Assembly (NCBI GenBank): GCA_013400975.1
Contig: WBMZ01011776.1
Coordinates: 62,001 to 126,000, forward strand
Reading direction: 5' to 3'
DNA length: 64,000 nt
From: Atrichornis clamosus
Lineage: Eukaryota; Chordata; Aves; Passeriformes; Menuridae
Both the position numbers and the translations under genes were made by a program. How positions within the stretch are numbered: the first letter of the stretch is position 1; every line of letters starts with the position of its first letter. This document shows positions 37,383-48,300 of the stretch, piece by piece. Below the pieces are notes generated by a model, which had not been told where the DNA came from, made no database searches, and worked only from the letters and a program-made list of their open reading frames with translations.

Positions 37383-38254
37383 TGGGCACGGGCAGGGGAG
37401 AGCCTCACAAGGGCCTGAAACCTTTGGAGGAGAAAATAAAACCAGTTTTAAGACCGGGAGAGAAGCACCTTTTCCTGCTACTGGCTCTCAGTTCACAGCC
37501 ACCAGGAGAGAGCCAAGTCTCCTGTGTGACACATCACACTTCAGTGAGGTCTTCCAAAGCACACACTTGGCTGGTGAGCCTCACATTCCCAACTAGGTCA
37601 GGGTTGTTCTCCAACTATTCCAGGATTAGTTTGTACCCTCGGTGAATCTTCAGTTGTGGTGCAGAGTTTCTGGTAACGCTGAGCAGCGCAGGGGAGTGAA
37701 GCAACATGAAAATGCCTCAAGGAATACACTGTGAGGAAAGCCTGGCCCCACCTAAATGCTACTTTTTTTTTTTGGCTCAAGTTGGTGCTGCCGCTGTTTG
37801 ACTCAAGTAGTTTTTGGAGGGTGAGCACCAAAACTGGGGAGGAACTTTCATGTTATAATGATTTCAGGTTGAACTAATAGTTCAGTCATTTGGTTTTTAA
37901 GAACATCAGACCTCCCTTTTTTAAAATGAAAATATTTTTATCTGTCTCATCCATCTAAATCTGGGGAATAGTTGGTTTCTGTTACCTCTCCAAAGATCTG
38001 TTTAGGCCTGTAAAAAATATGAGTGGGACAAAAATTCACCCACTTTGCATCTGCTGTAGCAGCATATGAGATAGTAACTAAAACAATATTGAGCCTCTGC
38101 AGGCCCCTTCCACTTTGTGTGAAGTTCTTTCTGGAAAATAAATGAAGCAGAATTGACGGTGAACATCTACCAGCTGGCATAAACCCTCAGATTTTGGTTC
38201 CCCAAAACAAGAGCTCTAAAGCCTGCATATCAGGATGGCACTGGGTACATCTGC

Positions 38255-38872
38255 TTACATAGGCTGATGTTTGAAACGTCCATTTATTCCATTTATTCCA
38301 AAGGGAGTTCTTTGGGCAGGCACATATTGTATGTGCCCCATCATCTTTTCAGGATACAACTTCCCTGCCTCAGTTTCAACCCATTATTCTAATTAAAACC
38401 TCTTTTATTATGCAAATCATCATCTCTCTTTGTCAATGCTTCAATTTTCAGTAATTCAGTGCTTATTTTTAAAATAGCTGGTTTTATTTGTCCTTGCAAA
38501 TCATCCTCTTGAGAAAACTTTATTTCCAGCCCTAAACTCCTCTCTTCTATATCTGATAATGAGGAACGTTGTGTTCCTGGTGTCTTCCTCTTTGCCAATT
38601 AAACGCTCCAGGCTTTCCCCCCATGACTAACAGGAACTGAGGACACCTTTTGTCTGGGTGGTTCATTATCCTCATTCTCCTTTGGAATAAGAGGAACTGT
38701 CTGGGCTAAACCTCCTACGTCAGCTTGGAAATAAATGACTTTGACTTGGTGACATGGCTGAAAACTGCTCTTTCTGGCCGAGTGAGTAGGACACTTCCTT
38801 TAGTTCCTGTAATTGGGAGCTGCTCCCGCTGGCTGACAGGGCAATTCCAGTTTCCATACCAACATTCAGGTG
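38255..38872 (-). pseudogene. Unidentified protein-like relic with stops and frameshifts (possible retropseudogene)
   Basis: Not recognised. Reading the minus strand from 38,872 gives a protein-like stretch with LSASGSSSQLQELKEVSYS and SPSQSHLFPS. A frame change near 38,720 leads to VGGLAQTVPLIPKENED and PPRQKVSSVPVSHGG, then a single in-frame TAA. The same frame continues with SSLSDIEERSLGLEIKFSQ and LKISTELLKIEALTKRDDD to another stop. A further shift gives GKLYPEKMMGHIQYVPAQR. Composition (Lys/Glu/Ser-rich, heptad-like) and the absence of splice signals at the breaks suggest a decayed copy of a soluble, perhaps coiled-coil protein. Parent gene unknown; no poly(A) tail or target-site duplication was seen. 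Confidence 0.4.
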
Positions 38873-40675
38873 ACTAAAATGTTGATTTTAAAGGCTGATT
38901 ACAGGAATGACTGAGGAATACTGCTCTGGGGAATGATGGAGTCTGAAACCTCGATGATTCTGCGGATGTTGGCGTCTCCCTGTGCCCACTCATTCCCTGC
39001 ACTCTGAAATGGGAAGTGTTACTAATGGAGATGGAGCTCAGCCACAGGATCACAAACACACCAGGAATAGAGAAGTCCACTGAGCTCAGTTGGTTGATTT
39101 CTACTCCTTCCCAGAGAAATAAATGCTCTCCACCATGTCTCTTGAAGATTAACACCTGATGTAGGAGAAACTGGGTCCATATTTTCTCAGTGGAAAGTAT
39201 TCCAGAGTCAGAAGTAATCCCAGCCTGCATGGTGTGGGTGATGGAAAGCACGTCAGAGCCCTGTAACCACATCAGGAAGACCCAGGGTGTCTATGCTGCA
39301 TGTGGCAGCACCAATTAAAACCTCTTCCTCCCAAGGCCTGGTAAATCCATGCCTGTGCCTACTGCACACAGAGACTTGTAAGAAGCATCTTTCACTGCAA
39401 GAGGATTCTCTCCAGGGTGTGCAAGCTGGTGTTAAATAGCCAAGACACTCCTGATCACCAGCTTATCTGGGATTTTTAATGTGCATGGAATTTTTTGAGT
39501 TTGGAAGATTAACCACAACAGTGTGTTCAAAACCACTGTATAAAATTCCTATGATGGGATCCTGAAAACTTCAAGACTCAGAACCTGAGTCCACTGGCTT
39601 TATCCCTTAAAGCTGTGGGGTTGGCAGGATCCCCTGTTACGTAGCACAGCAGCACTTGCTGGGCACACACCTCGTGGGTTTTTGAGTATTGAGGACTCCA
39701 GCAAAGATGCCTGAGCGAGTAATGTGTGGTATCAATGCCACAGAAGGGTGACAGAATGAGCTGGTGTTTGGCAAACAGAAATATGATTCTGTGTCATTAA
39801 TTTGATCAGAGGCAGCAAAGCAAGACAGTGGCATTAGAGGGAGAGGAGCTGTCCAGGGGCCAGGGGGACCAGCAGCAGCCCTACACATGGTGTGGGGGCC
39901 CTCTTGTGGGCCCAGCTCTGTTGTGGACCCTCAGAAGGGATTAACGTTCATGTTTAATTAGGACAAGGGCTATTCAGACTCCAACACAGAGGGCACAACA
40001 GGCGGTGTGGCTCCAAGCTTTTCAGGCAGGGTGTACGTTTTTCTCAACTCATTCAGAAATTACTGGAGTTTGAAAGGCACAACAGCTCAGTTTTCATGGC
40101 TGACTCGACCACTTGCATCTCAGGTATGGCTATGCTGTAAATACTGAGATGGTGGTTTTGATTTTGCTCAGGTTCATTGGTCCATTTTCACCTCCCAGAG
40201 AAGTGCAGCCCAGCTCACCTGTCCCTGCTATCTCCATCCCACACACATTTGGCTAATTACAGCTGTCACCCTCAGACAGCAGGTGAGCACACCAAGCCCC
40301 TCCATTTCTCTTGCCCCTGTTCCAGTGTGGTCATTGGGAGCTGGGGGTTATTTGCAGTTGTCCAATCTGATCATCTCATATTAAGCACTTAGTGTGGACA
40401 ATAATTAATGTCATCAATAACTGTGAGAAGACAGATTTTTACCACCTGGAAGCCTCAAAGAACAGCACAGGAACTATGTGCTGTTTCTGACCATGTTCAC
40501 TGTGAAGTAATTATGCAAACTTCAAACTAAAAAATTTTGCAAGACCCTGCAAAATATGTCTGCCAAGGTGAGCAGAACCTCCACAAAACAACCCAAATAA
40601 AGATAATTTATTGCAAGGCCGTGCTCCTCCTCAGTGGAAGTGCCAGCAGTAGGAAGAGAAAGGTGCTGGTCCTGG

Positions 40676-40727
40676 CAAAGCTATTCCTAAAGGAATTCCT
40701 AAAATAAAAAGCTATTCCTAAAGGAGA
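40676..40727 (+). repeat. 33-base direct duplication
   Basis: AAAGCTATTCCTAAAGGA occurs twice, 33 bases apart, with a shortened third copy (ATTCCTAAA) between. Local tandem duplication. Confidence 0.8.
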
Positions 40728-42016
40728 ACCAGTTTCTCTGGTTTTACCCTATAAACTCTGTGAAAATAAAATTATGTTTGTCCTGAATGATGTTAACTAA
40801 AGAAACAAGAATTATTAGTCCTCTAGATGGTGCTACTATTTCAAATAAAGCAGCTGCATGTTTGGAGATTTTCTTGAAATATATTGCTGCAGTACCCCAT
40901 GAGAAAGGACCACAGCGAGAAATCCTGACCCCAGGAAAAGAAGTGATGCCACACAACCCAAAGCTTCATCCCACAGGGCAGTCTCTGTGAACACACTGAT
41001 GCTTCTCTTTAAAAGCGGTGAATGTTTCAGTATCTTAAATGTAGAAAAATTACAAGATTTACTGATGAAAATTATCTGAGGTGGGTGTTAATGGCTGTTA
41101 ACTCTGAGTGCTTTAGGGATACAAGGAAAGAAATTAAAACAATTTACCTGTTCTTGCCCAACACAGCTGCACAGGTCCAGCCCTGAAATATGGGGCCAGC
41201 TGCCTGCAAGACAAATTTTCTTATCCTTAGTTCCTCTCTGTCCAGTCACATTTCAAGAGGATACCAAAGATCCTGCTATTCTTTCCTCTCTTTCCAGGGC
41301 TCCCATCTGTAGTTTTGGGACATCTGCCTATTTTCTCTCTGATCTTTCTCCTGATTCTCTTTGTAAATCCAGCCAGATGGATTTTCAGCACCAGATTTTT
41401 CCCCCTGTGGATGATGTCAAAGTCAAGAACAAAAACTTTCTGATTTCAAGATTATTATTGTTGTACATTATTATACATCTGACCTTTGAAACATATATTC
41501 TCTATAACCACTATCTCTTACTTTGTGCAAAGTTCATCTGTTATCTAAATAAATGTCAAATTTGGGATCTTGTTAAGCCTTTAGCCTCAGTAACAGTAAC
41601 TGAATTTCTGGAGTTTACTCAGGCAGTGTAAGAGAAACATTTATTTCATTGATTTTGACTATTCAACCTTTAAAATTTCCCAGAGTATATTTGTTCTTGT
41701 GTTATGAGAAAAGAATAACGTCTTTAGATCATTCATTATTTTGTATTCTTTCCATGTCCCCATTTATTTATGAGCTTTCCGAGAAACTTTCCTCACAGGA
41801 ACATCTCCCTGGGCTCTTGGTGATTTTTACTGCTCTTTTATGAGTCCTTTCCCAATGTTATAATAGTTTGGTTGGTTGGTTTTTGAGGCAGCAAAGCCAC
41901 AAAATCAGGGCCTGTGCATGCTCACAAAAATACTTTTTTGAAAAAAGAGACTCTAAAAGCAGACAGAAGGTTATATTAAAAATAACCATGAAGACATGAG
42001 CTTAAACAACAAGTAG

Positions 42017-42022
42017 TTTATT
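42017..42022 (-). terminator. TRPV1 poly(A) signal candidate
   Basis: AATAAA on the minus strand about 130 bases after the TRPV1 stop, followed by TTGTTGTTTAAG and TGTCTTC, a reasonable GU/U-rich downstream element. Confidence 0.5.
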
Positions 42023-42150
42023 TAGCATATTTAGTGAATCCTTGCACATGGTAATTCCTAAGTCCTCTGACCTTTTTCCAAAAATTCCTGTTCTTGTAAA
42101 TGAAGTGCTTTATTCCCTGCTTGTGAGGACCAGCACAGATTCAACTGGAA

Positions 42151-42317
42151 TTAGACTGACTTTGGAAGTGACTCTTTCAACACCTCACAATCTTCCGGCT
42201 CATAATAAGGTTCCAAAACAGGTTTTAATTTGACTTCTTCTGGCAGCTTGTGAGTCTCTTCTCTCCTGCTTCCATCTCTCAGAAGTGGAACCAACGTTTT
42301 CCAGTGTTTCCCTGAAA
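42151..42317 (-). CDS. TRPV1: TRPV1 coding exon 15 with stop
   Basis: 167 bases, acceptor TTTTAG|TTTC, TAA at 42153-42151. Encodes [25 protein letters not shown] and terminal ESLPKSV. Confidence 0.95.
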
Positions 42318-45300
42318 CTAAAAAGGAATGGAATGGTTAATTTTCTTCCGCTCCACAGAAACAGAAGAAAATATACAAATGGTTTGAATAGGAAGCTGAT
42401 GAAAGAAGAAGAAGAAAGAAGGAGGAAGGAAGAGCTTTGTGGTTTTCTTCCCCATCCTGTTCCATGAGTTTTCCGTATTACAGCTGGCAAGTACTGACTG
42501 CACAGTTAAATACTTTGGTGCTGGATGCGGAGCTCCCAGGCTGTAGGGTTTGGGGCCTCCAAAGTAGGTTCTTGGCTATGTGGCTGCCATCACACACTGC
42601 TCCATTTCCTCAGGATTTACACATTAACTGCCTTGTAAAATCTACCTCCAGAATGATAAATTCATGGGGTTTTTATTCCAGAGAGTCAAACTGTGAGTAA
42701 TGAGCCCACTTCATCCTTTGCATTTTGCGCTGACTGAAAATGACATTAACTTAGTTACTGGATTATCAGTAAATGCACAGAACTGACTGCCCTCTAACAA
42801 TTAATCCATGCTGCTGCTATCACCAGTGTAGCTCATATTAGGATTTAGGTCCCTGAAACCCTCACCTCTGCCAGGCTTAATAGAGAAACTGGGATTTCGT
42901 CTGAGGTCCCCACCGTACCCAGGGTCTTCGTTGATTATGCCCAGATTGGTATTCCACGTGGACCAGTTCACTTCATCAACCCTGGAGAGAGAACAACAAA
43001 TATGTATTCTAAGGATCACCAGGCAACTCCAGGATCAGTTTATACCATAAACTGCCACCTCTCAAGCCTCATATCTGACCCAAAAAACAGATTAAACTAA
43101 TGCTATTAGTGCCCTACTCTTCAGAGTGCTCCAGGGGGAAAGTTCTGCTTCCCACCACCAGGTACCTTAAAGTTACTTGTCTACAAAAGATTGTTGACTT
43201 GATACACAAACAAACAGGTTACCTAAAGCACCATCTGTAATCATCTTGGCCATCAGGTGTGATCCCCACCAGGACTTGCTTCCCAGAGCGGAATGAGCGC
43301 CTCAAACAGTTCAAGTAGCTGTTCTCAATGTCCAGGATTGTGATGGCTCTCTACCACATAAAAGACAGCAGAGCACTGAGAGGCTGCTGGTCCCAGTCAC
43401 ACAAATCCTGAGTTCTGTCTTTATTTTAAAACCTCTGAGCTTTTATTATTATCAACATTTTAGAGCAGAGGCTGTAGCCATCTCTGAAACATCACCCTGT
43501 GTTAATATGTCACTGAAGATCTGAAAATGCTGAATTACTGCCCCGTAACTAGAACTGTGAAGTTCCCTTTCTTACCTCAAACAAAAAACTGATTGTGGTA
43601 AAGACTGGTTTTCCCCTTCCATAATGCCTCTCTTCAGAGTCTGATCAGGACTTTCCATCATACAAAGCCCAAATAATTTTGTCTAATTACGAGAATACTT
43701 ATTTTCTTAAATTCTGAATACGGGGAACATCTGCTTAGGCAGAACATAAAATATACACGGAAAAGGAACTGAAATACGTTTTTTAGCAGCTGTTCAGAAG
43801 AATCAGAAAGAAGCAGTGACTTGTTATTTAGAAACAGATTAGTTCCTAAAGATTCTCTTTGAACTTTCTTATGATTCCCCACACCCTCTCTCTTGGAGAG
43901 CAGCCTCACAGAACCAGCGTACCTGGAGTTTCCAGATGCTCTTGCTCTCCTGTGCAATTTTGTTCACAGTTTCCCCCATCAGTGCAATGAGCATGTTGAG
44001 CAGGAGGATGTACGTGAGGATGACATAGAGCACCAAAAGGATGACAAACACAGACTTGAACCTGTAGTTCTCAGTGAACTCCAGGTCTCCCATCCCAATG
44101 GTGAACTTGAAAAGCTCCAGGCAGGTGTAGTAGAGGCTGTTGTAGGAGGTGCGGCCTCGCTTCACGTGGCAGCATCGGGCATAGTCAGAGATATTTGTGT
44201 CTTGCCCCTCGTTGTCATCTTCAATTAAAGTCACCACAGCTGCGGCAAAAAAAGAATCACACACACAGGATGGAAATATGATTTGAGATGATAACTTCAC
44301 TGCAAGCACTGAAAATGAGCAGAAGGGTAACACATGTTCCCTACATAGTACACTGACCCCAGGGAAATGCCCTATAAAATATTCCCCATAACTGACACCC
44401 TCCCAGAAGCTGTTGCCTCAATTTTCTCTACATAGAACAGGATGACTGTTTTTCCATTGCAAAGCAGTTTGAGACCCAAGGATGAAAAGCTGTATGAAAT
44501 TACTACAGATAATTGTTATTCTGAAAAGATTTTTTTTTTTAGTAATTAGGTTAATTTGTTAGTTTTCAGTTGGGAACAAATGTCTAAGCAACTTGAAAAA
44601 TAAAATTTTCTGGGATTCTTTAAGGTACCAAAGAATATTACCTGTGGAAAATCCCAAGAGGAATACAAGATAGACAAACATGAAGCGACATAAATCTCTA
44701 AGGATCATCTGTAACATGGAAACAGATGAAAAGATTTTAAAACTTGACTACAAACTGCAACAAAAATGGGTAGAAAATACTGCTTTAGCTCACAAAGGCA
44801 TTTGCTGTGAACTGGCTGTTCATGCATCAAACAGTTATTTATCCTGCTGAGATAATAAATTTTAATACAGAAAACATTTTTCTCTGTTATTCATGCAACA
44901 GTTTACACACATATGCAGCCAAACAGTTTTCTCTTTGTGAGTACAAACCACATAAAGACAGTTGGATCTTTCTTCCCCTCTTGGCTGGCTGGCTACATCA
45001 TCTAGAGAGGTTTATTAGCCAGCTACAGTCTCTTAGCTAATTGCTCTGTTTGGCAACATTTGAACTATAGCTAAAGGACTTCCAGCTGGTACAAAGCTGG
45101 GCCATTTCACACCAGAGCAGTCTGCACTGTTCTCAGTCTCCTTTCATCCATGCTTATCCAATTTAGTTATTTTGAAGCATGGCAGGTAAAAAACTAGTAA
45201 TAATAATCATCATCATCATCCTATAAAGACTGCTATAAAATGTATGGACGAGGAGCAGGAGGTTTTTGTACGTCACTGAAATTTTATCACTTCACTTAGA

Positions 45301-48300
45301 ATATAACAACAAAGTACAGCAGAGTCACAGTAGAGGTAGATATGGCCAGGAGCCTCCTGGAAATGGGGCTGTTGGCAGCAGTGTCCAGCTCTGAGCACTC
45401 TGCAGCCTCCTCACCTGCTCCCTGCACTGACCTTGGCGATCATGACCGAGTAAATTCCCATCTGCTGGAAGCCACGGGTGTAGTAGAGCATGTTGGCCCA
45501 GCCCAGAGCCAAGGAAAACACCATGGAAGCCACGTACAGCTCCTGGCCACAGAAGTACAGCACCACAGAGCTCAGAAGGAGTAAGGAGTGGACAAAGCTG
45601 GAAGACAAGAGTGGTGTCAATGCAGAAGGCTGAGCTGGCCACAGGTGTGGGAACAGGGATGTTCCATGGAGTAGACAGCAGAATGAGGGATTCTCCCTTG
45701 GGAAAAGGGTCCTTGAGGGGCAAAGCTCCCTGCAGCAATGGGAGGATTTCTGTATATCCAGTGCATAAACCCAACACGGAGATCTATTCCTAACTCTGCA
45801 GCATGACATAATTGCTGAACATTCAGACACGTAATTTGCTTTACCTCCAAAAGAGGTCACTAATCCAGACCCATTTGTTCAAGGATACCCACAGGCAACT
45901 CTGTTGTAAAGACCCAGGCAATTACAGCAAAGCTCTACCTATTAGAGGTGGCTTCAGCCTAAGATACAGATCTCACACACTCATCTGTTTCAGGCTGAGA
46001 TGCAATCAAAGATCCTGGAGCTTACAAAAGAACCTCACTGTAGCCATCCACTATCAGTGTCCTGAGTGATGGGCGCCTCTGCACGAAATACTGGATCTGA
46101 AAAGAAAAGGGAACAAAGACCAGCTTTGCATCAAGGAGATATTCAAGTATCCCCCATGAATGAATCAGCTAAGCACTGACCCCTGTACCAGGGAGCTGGT
46201 ACCTCTAAAACACCTCACAAGAACAGCTCAAAACCAACACTGGTGCAAGATCTATGGAGGACTCTTCCACTGACAGTAGGTCAAGGAAAAAGATTTGTAG
46301 CTATCCAAACAGCAAAAGGAAATTTTCAAATCTTACCCCTCTGAAAAAAAAATAGAGGCCTCCCAGTACACTCAGGATCTCTCCAGTTACTCGAAAATAT
46401 TCCCCAGTGGTGTAACCAAAGGTGAAGGGAGGCTGTAGAAGACAGGAAAACAGATCTGTTCAGCAGAACTGGAGACAGGAAAGACCTGGCCTTGCCAGCA
46501 GCTGAAAGCAGCTCCATTTCTGGGGGAAGAGCTAAAGTTTCTGGATGTGCTGCAGCAAGGGCGCAAGACTGAGAAGCAAACAGGGTCAAAATCTCCCTCC
46601 TGCCTTCATGAAAGAGAAAAATTCTGATGTTGGAAGCACACACTCAAATGGGAGGCGGATTTGGAATATCATGCAATGAGTGGTTCCCCTAACCTATGAC
46701 AGGAGTAATGTACCTTTTCATTCTTCTGTACAGGTCTGTAGTAAGCAGCTGCAGTGAGGATGATGATGTGCATGGTATAGACAAAGAAGTTGAAGTAAAA
46801 TAAGTGTTTGACAAAGCGGTCCCACTTGTCTTGCAGCAGCCTGTTCAGGGGCTCTACCAGCAGCATCTCGTGCCGGTTCTGAGCAGGAGAAAAAAGAGTC
46901 TTCCTGAGACCAGTATGTACTGGACTTTGGAAAAGCCAAATTATAGAAATCTTCAGCAAATGATCCCCTAATTCCCTTAAACTCAGGGTGGGAGATTGCT
47001 GTTTAATGGAAATGAGGGAAAAGAAGCACTGTGTGGAACATGAAGCTCTCCCCCAGCAGTCCCCCAGCCAAGCAGTGCAGTACTCACTGGTGTCTCACTG
47101 CTGTAGGCGAGAATCTCAAGCACTGAATTTTTCTCACAGGTGTCTATACAGGACAGGTCATAGAGGGAGGAGTGGACAGGTCCATAGGCCCATTCCGTGA
47201 ACTTCCTGGACAAGTGTCTGCACTCAGGGTCTTTGATCTCTCGTCTGAGGATGTAAGCGAAAATCTAATTGCAAAAGAACAATACAACCAACATTTCAGT
47301 GCTAATGGACTTCTCATTCCTCAGCATCTCCACAAGACAGGAAGGGCAAATTCTCCCTAGTTTAACTGAGCTGAAGCCAAACCACTAGAGCACTGCAGAG
47401 ATCGGTCTGAAGTAAACACAATTAATTTTCTCACTGGACACTGGGAGATGAGAAATACAAATACCTCTTACAACTTGGCATTATCAGTTTCAAAACTGCA
47501 AGAGATAAGCAGAGATGTTACACATCTCTGAGCACACAGTCACTTTGAATGGGTACTGCCAGAAGAGGAGTCAGCCAGTCAAAAGTACAAGGGCTCCAGG
47601 GCTTCAGATGGCATCAGACACCCACTTTCTGTTTCCTCTGGGGCTGCCTTGCATACCAGTGGTGTATGAATAACACCAGCTGGGCACAGACACTCACACT
47701 TCATAACCTTTAAGGACTGTGCAGTTAAACTGCAGCATCATTTCCTCTTAACTAAAAGGCCACAAAAATAAAGTTCTAAAATCCATCTTACATAAATGTC
47801 TTACATGTCCTCTCTATAACAGTGTACAGCAATGGGACAGTCAAACACCTTTGCTCACCTACCCCTATCTTCCCTGTTTTGGCTGCCAGAGTTAATGGAG
47901 TCAGCCCTTTCTTGTTGGTGAGTTCTTCCAGCTTGAGGATGGGATTAATTTTGGCACCAAGGATCAATATGTTATTATACATCTTGGTTACAAACTTGGT
48001 GTTATCCTTAGTGTTATCTGCAATCTCCACCAGGGTGTGCAGGACCATGTTGCCCATGGAATCCTCAGCAGTGATGTTGGCTGCCTGGTAGGGATTCTCC
48101 AGGAGGAATTTCACAATGCAAAGCTGGTTGGTGCAAGCAGCCAGGGACAAAGGCAGCTCCCCTATGGCAAGCAATGGGAAGGAGTGGTCAGAAAGTCCAG
48201 TACTAGAGATGCATAAACAGAAAGATCACATTGTTTTCATCTTTCATCACGAGAAGAGGTGAATTTTTTTGTCTGACACAGCACCAATTCTTGTGATAGC

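Larger units (their letters stand above)
29161..42150. other. TRPV3 5' flank and TRPV3-TRPV1 intergenic interval
   Basis: About 13 kb with no gene I can support. It must hold the TRPV3 promoter and noncoding first exon(s). Donor-like minus-strand sites at 36,308 (AACTG|GTAAGT), 31,839 (GCCT|GTAAGT) and 41,148 (AACAG|GTAAAT) are candidates, but nothing picks one out. No CpG island is evident. The segment 38,255-38,872 looks like a decayed coding sequence. Short repeats occur at 37,367 and 40,676. Confidence 0.6.

Noticed and set aside
46034..46096. TRPV1 exon 9 ending at GAG|GTTCTT
   Set aside because: It would lose the conserved VLF residues and break phase with exon 10; the GTAAGC donor eight bases on restores both.
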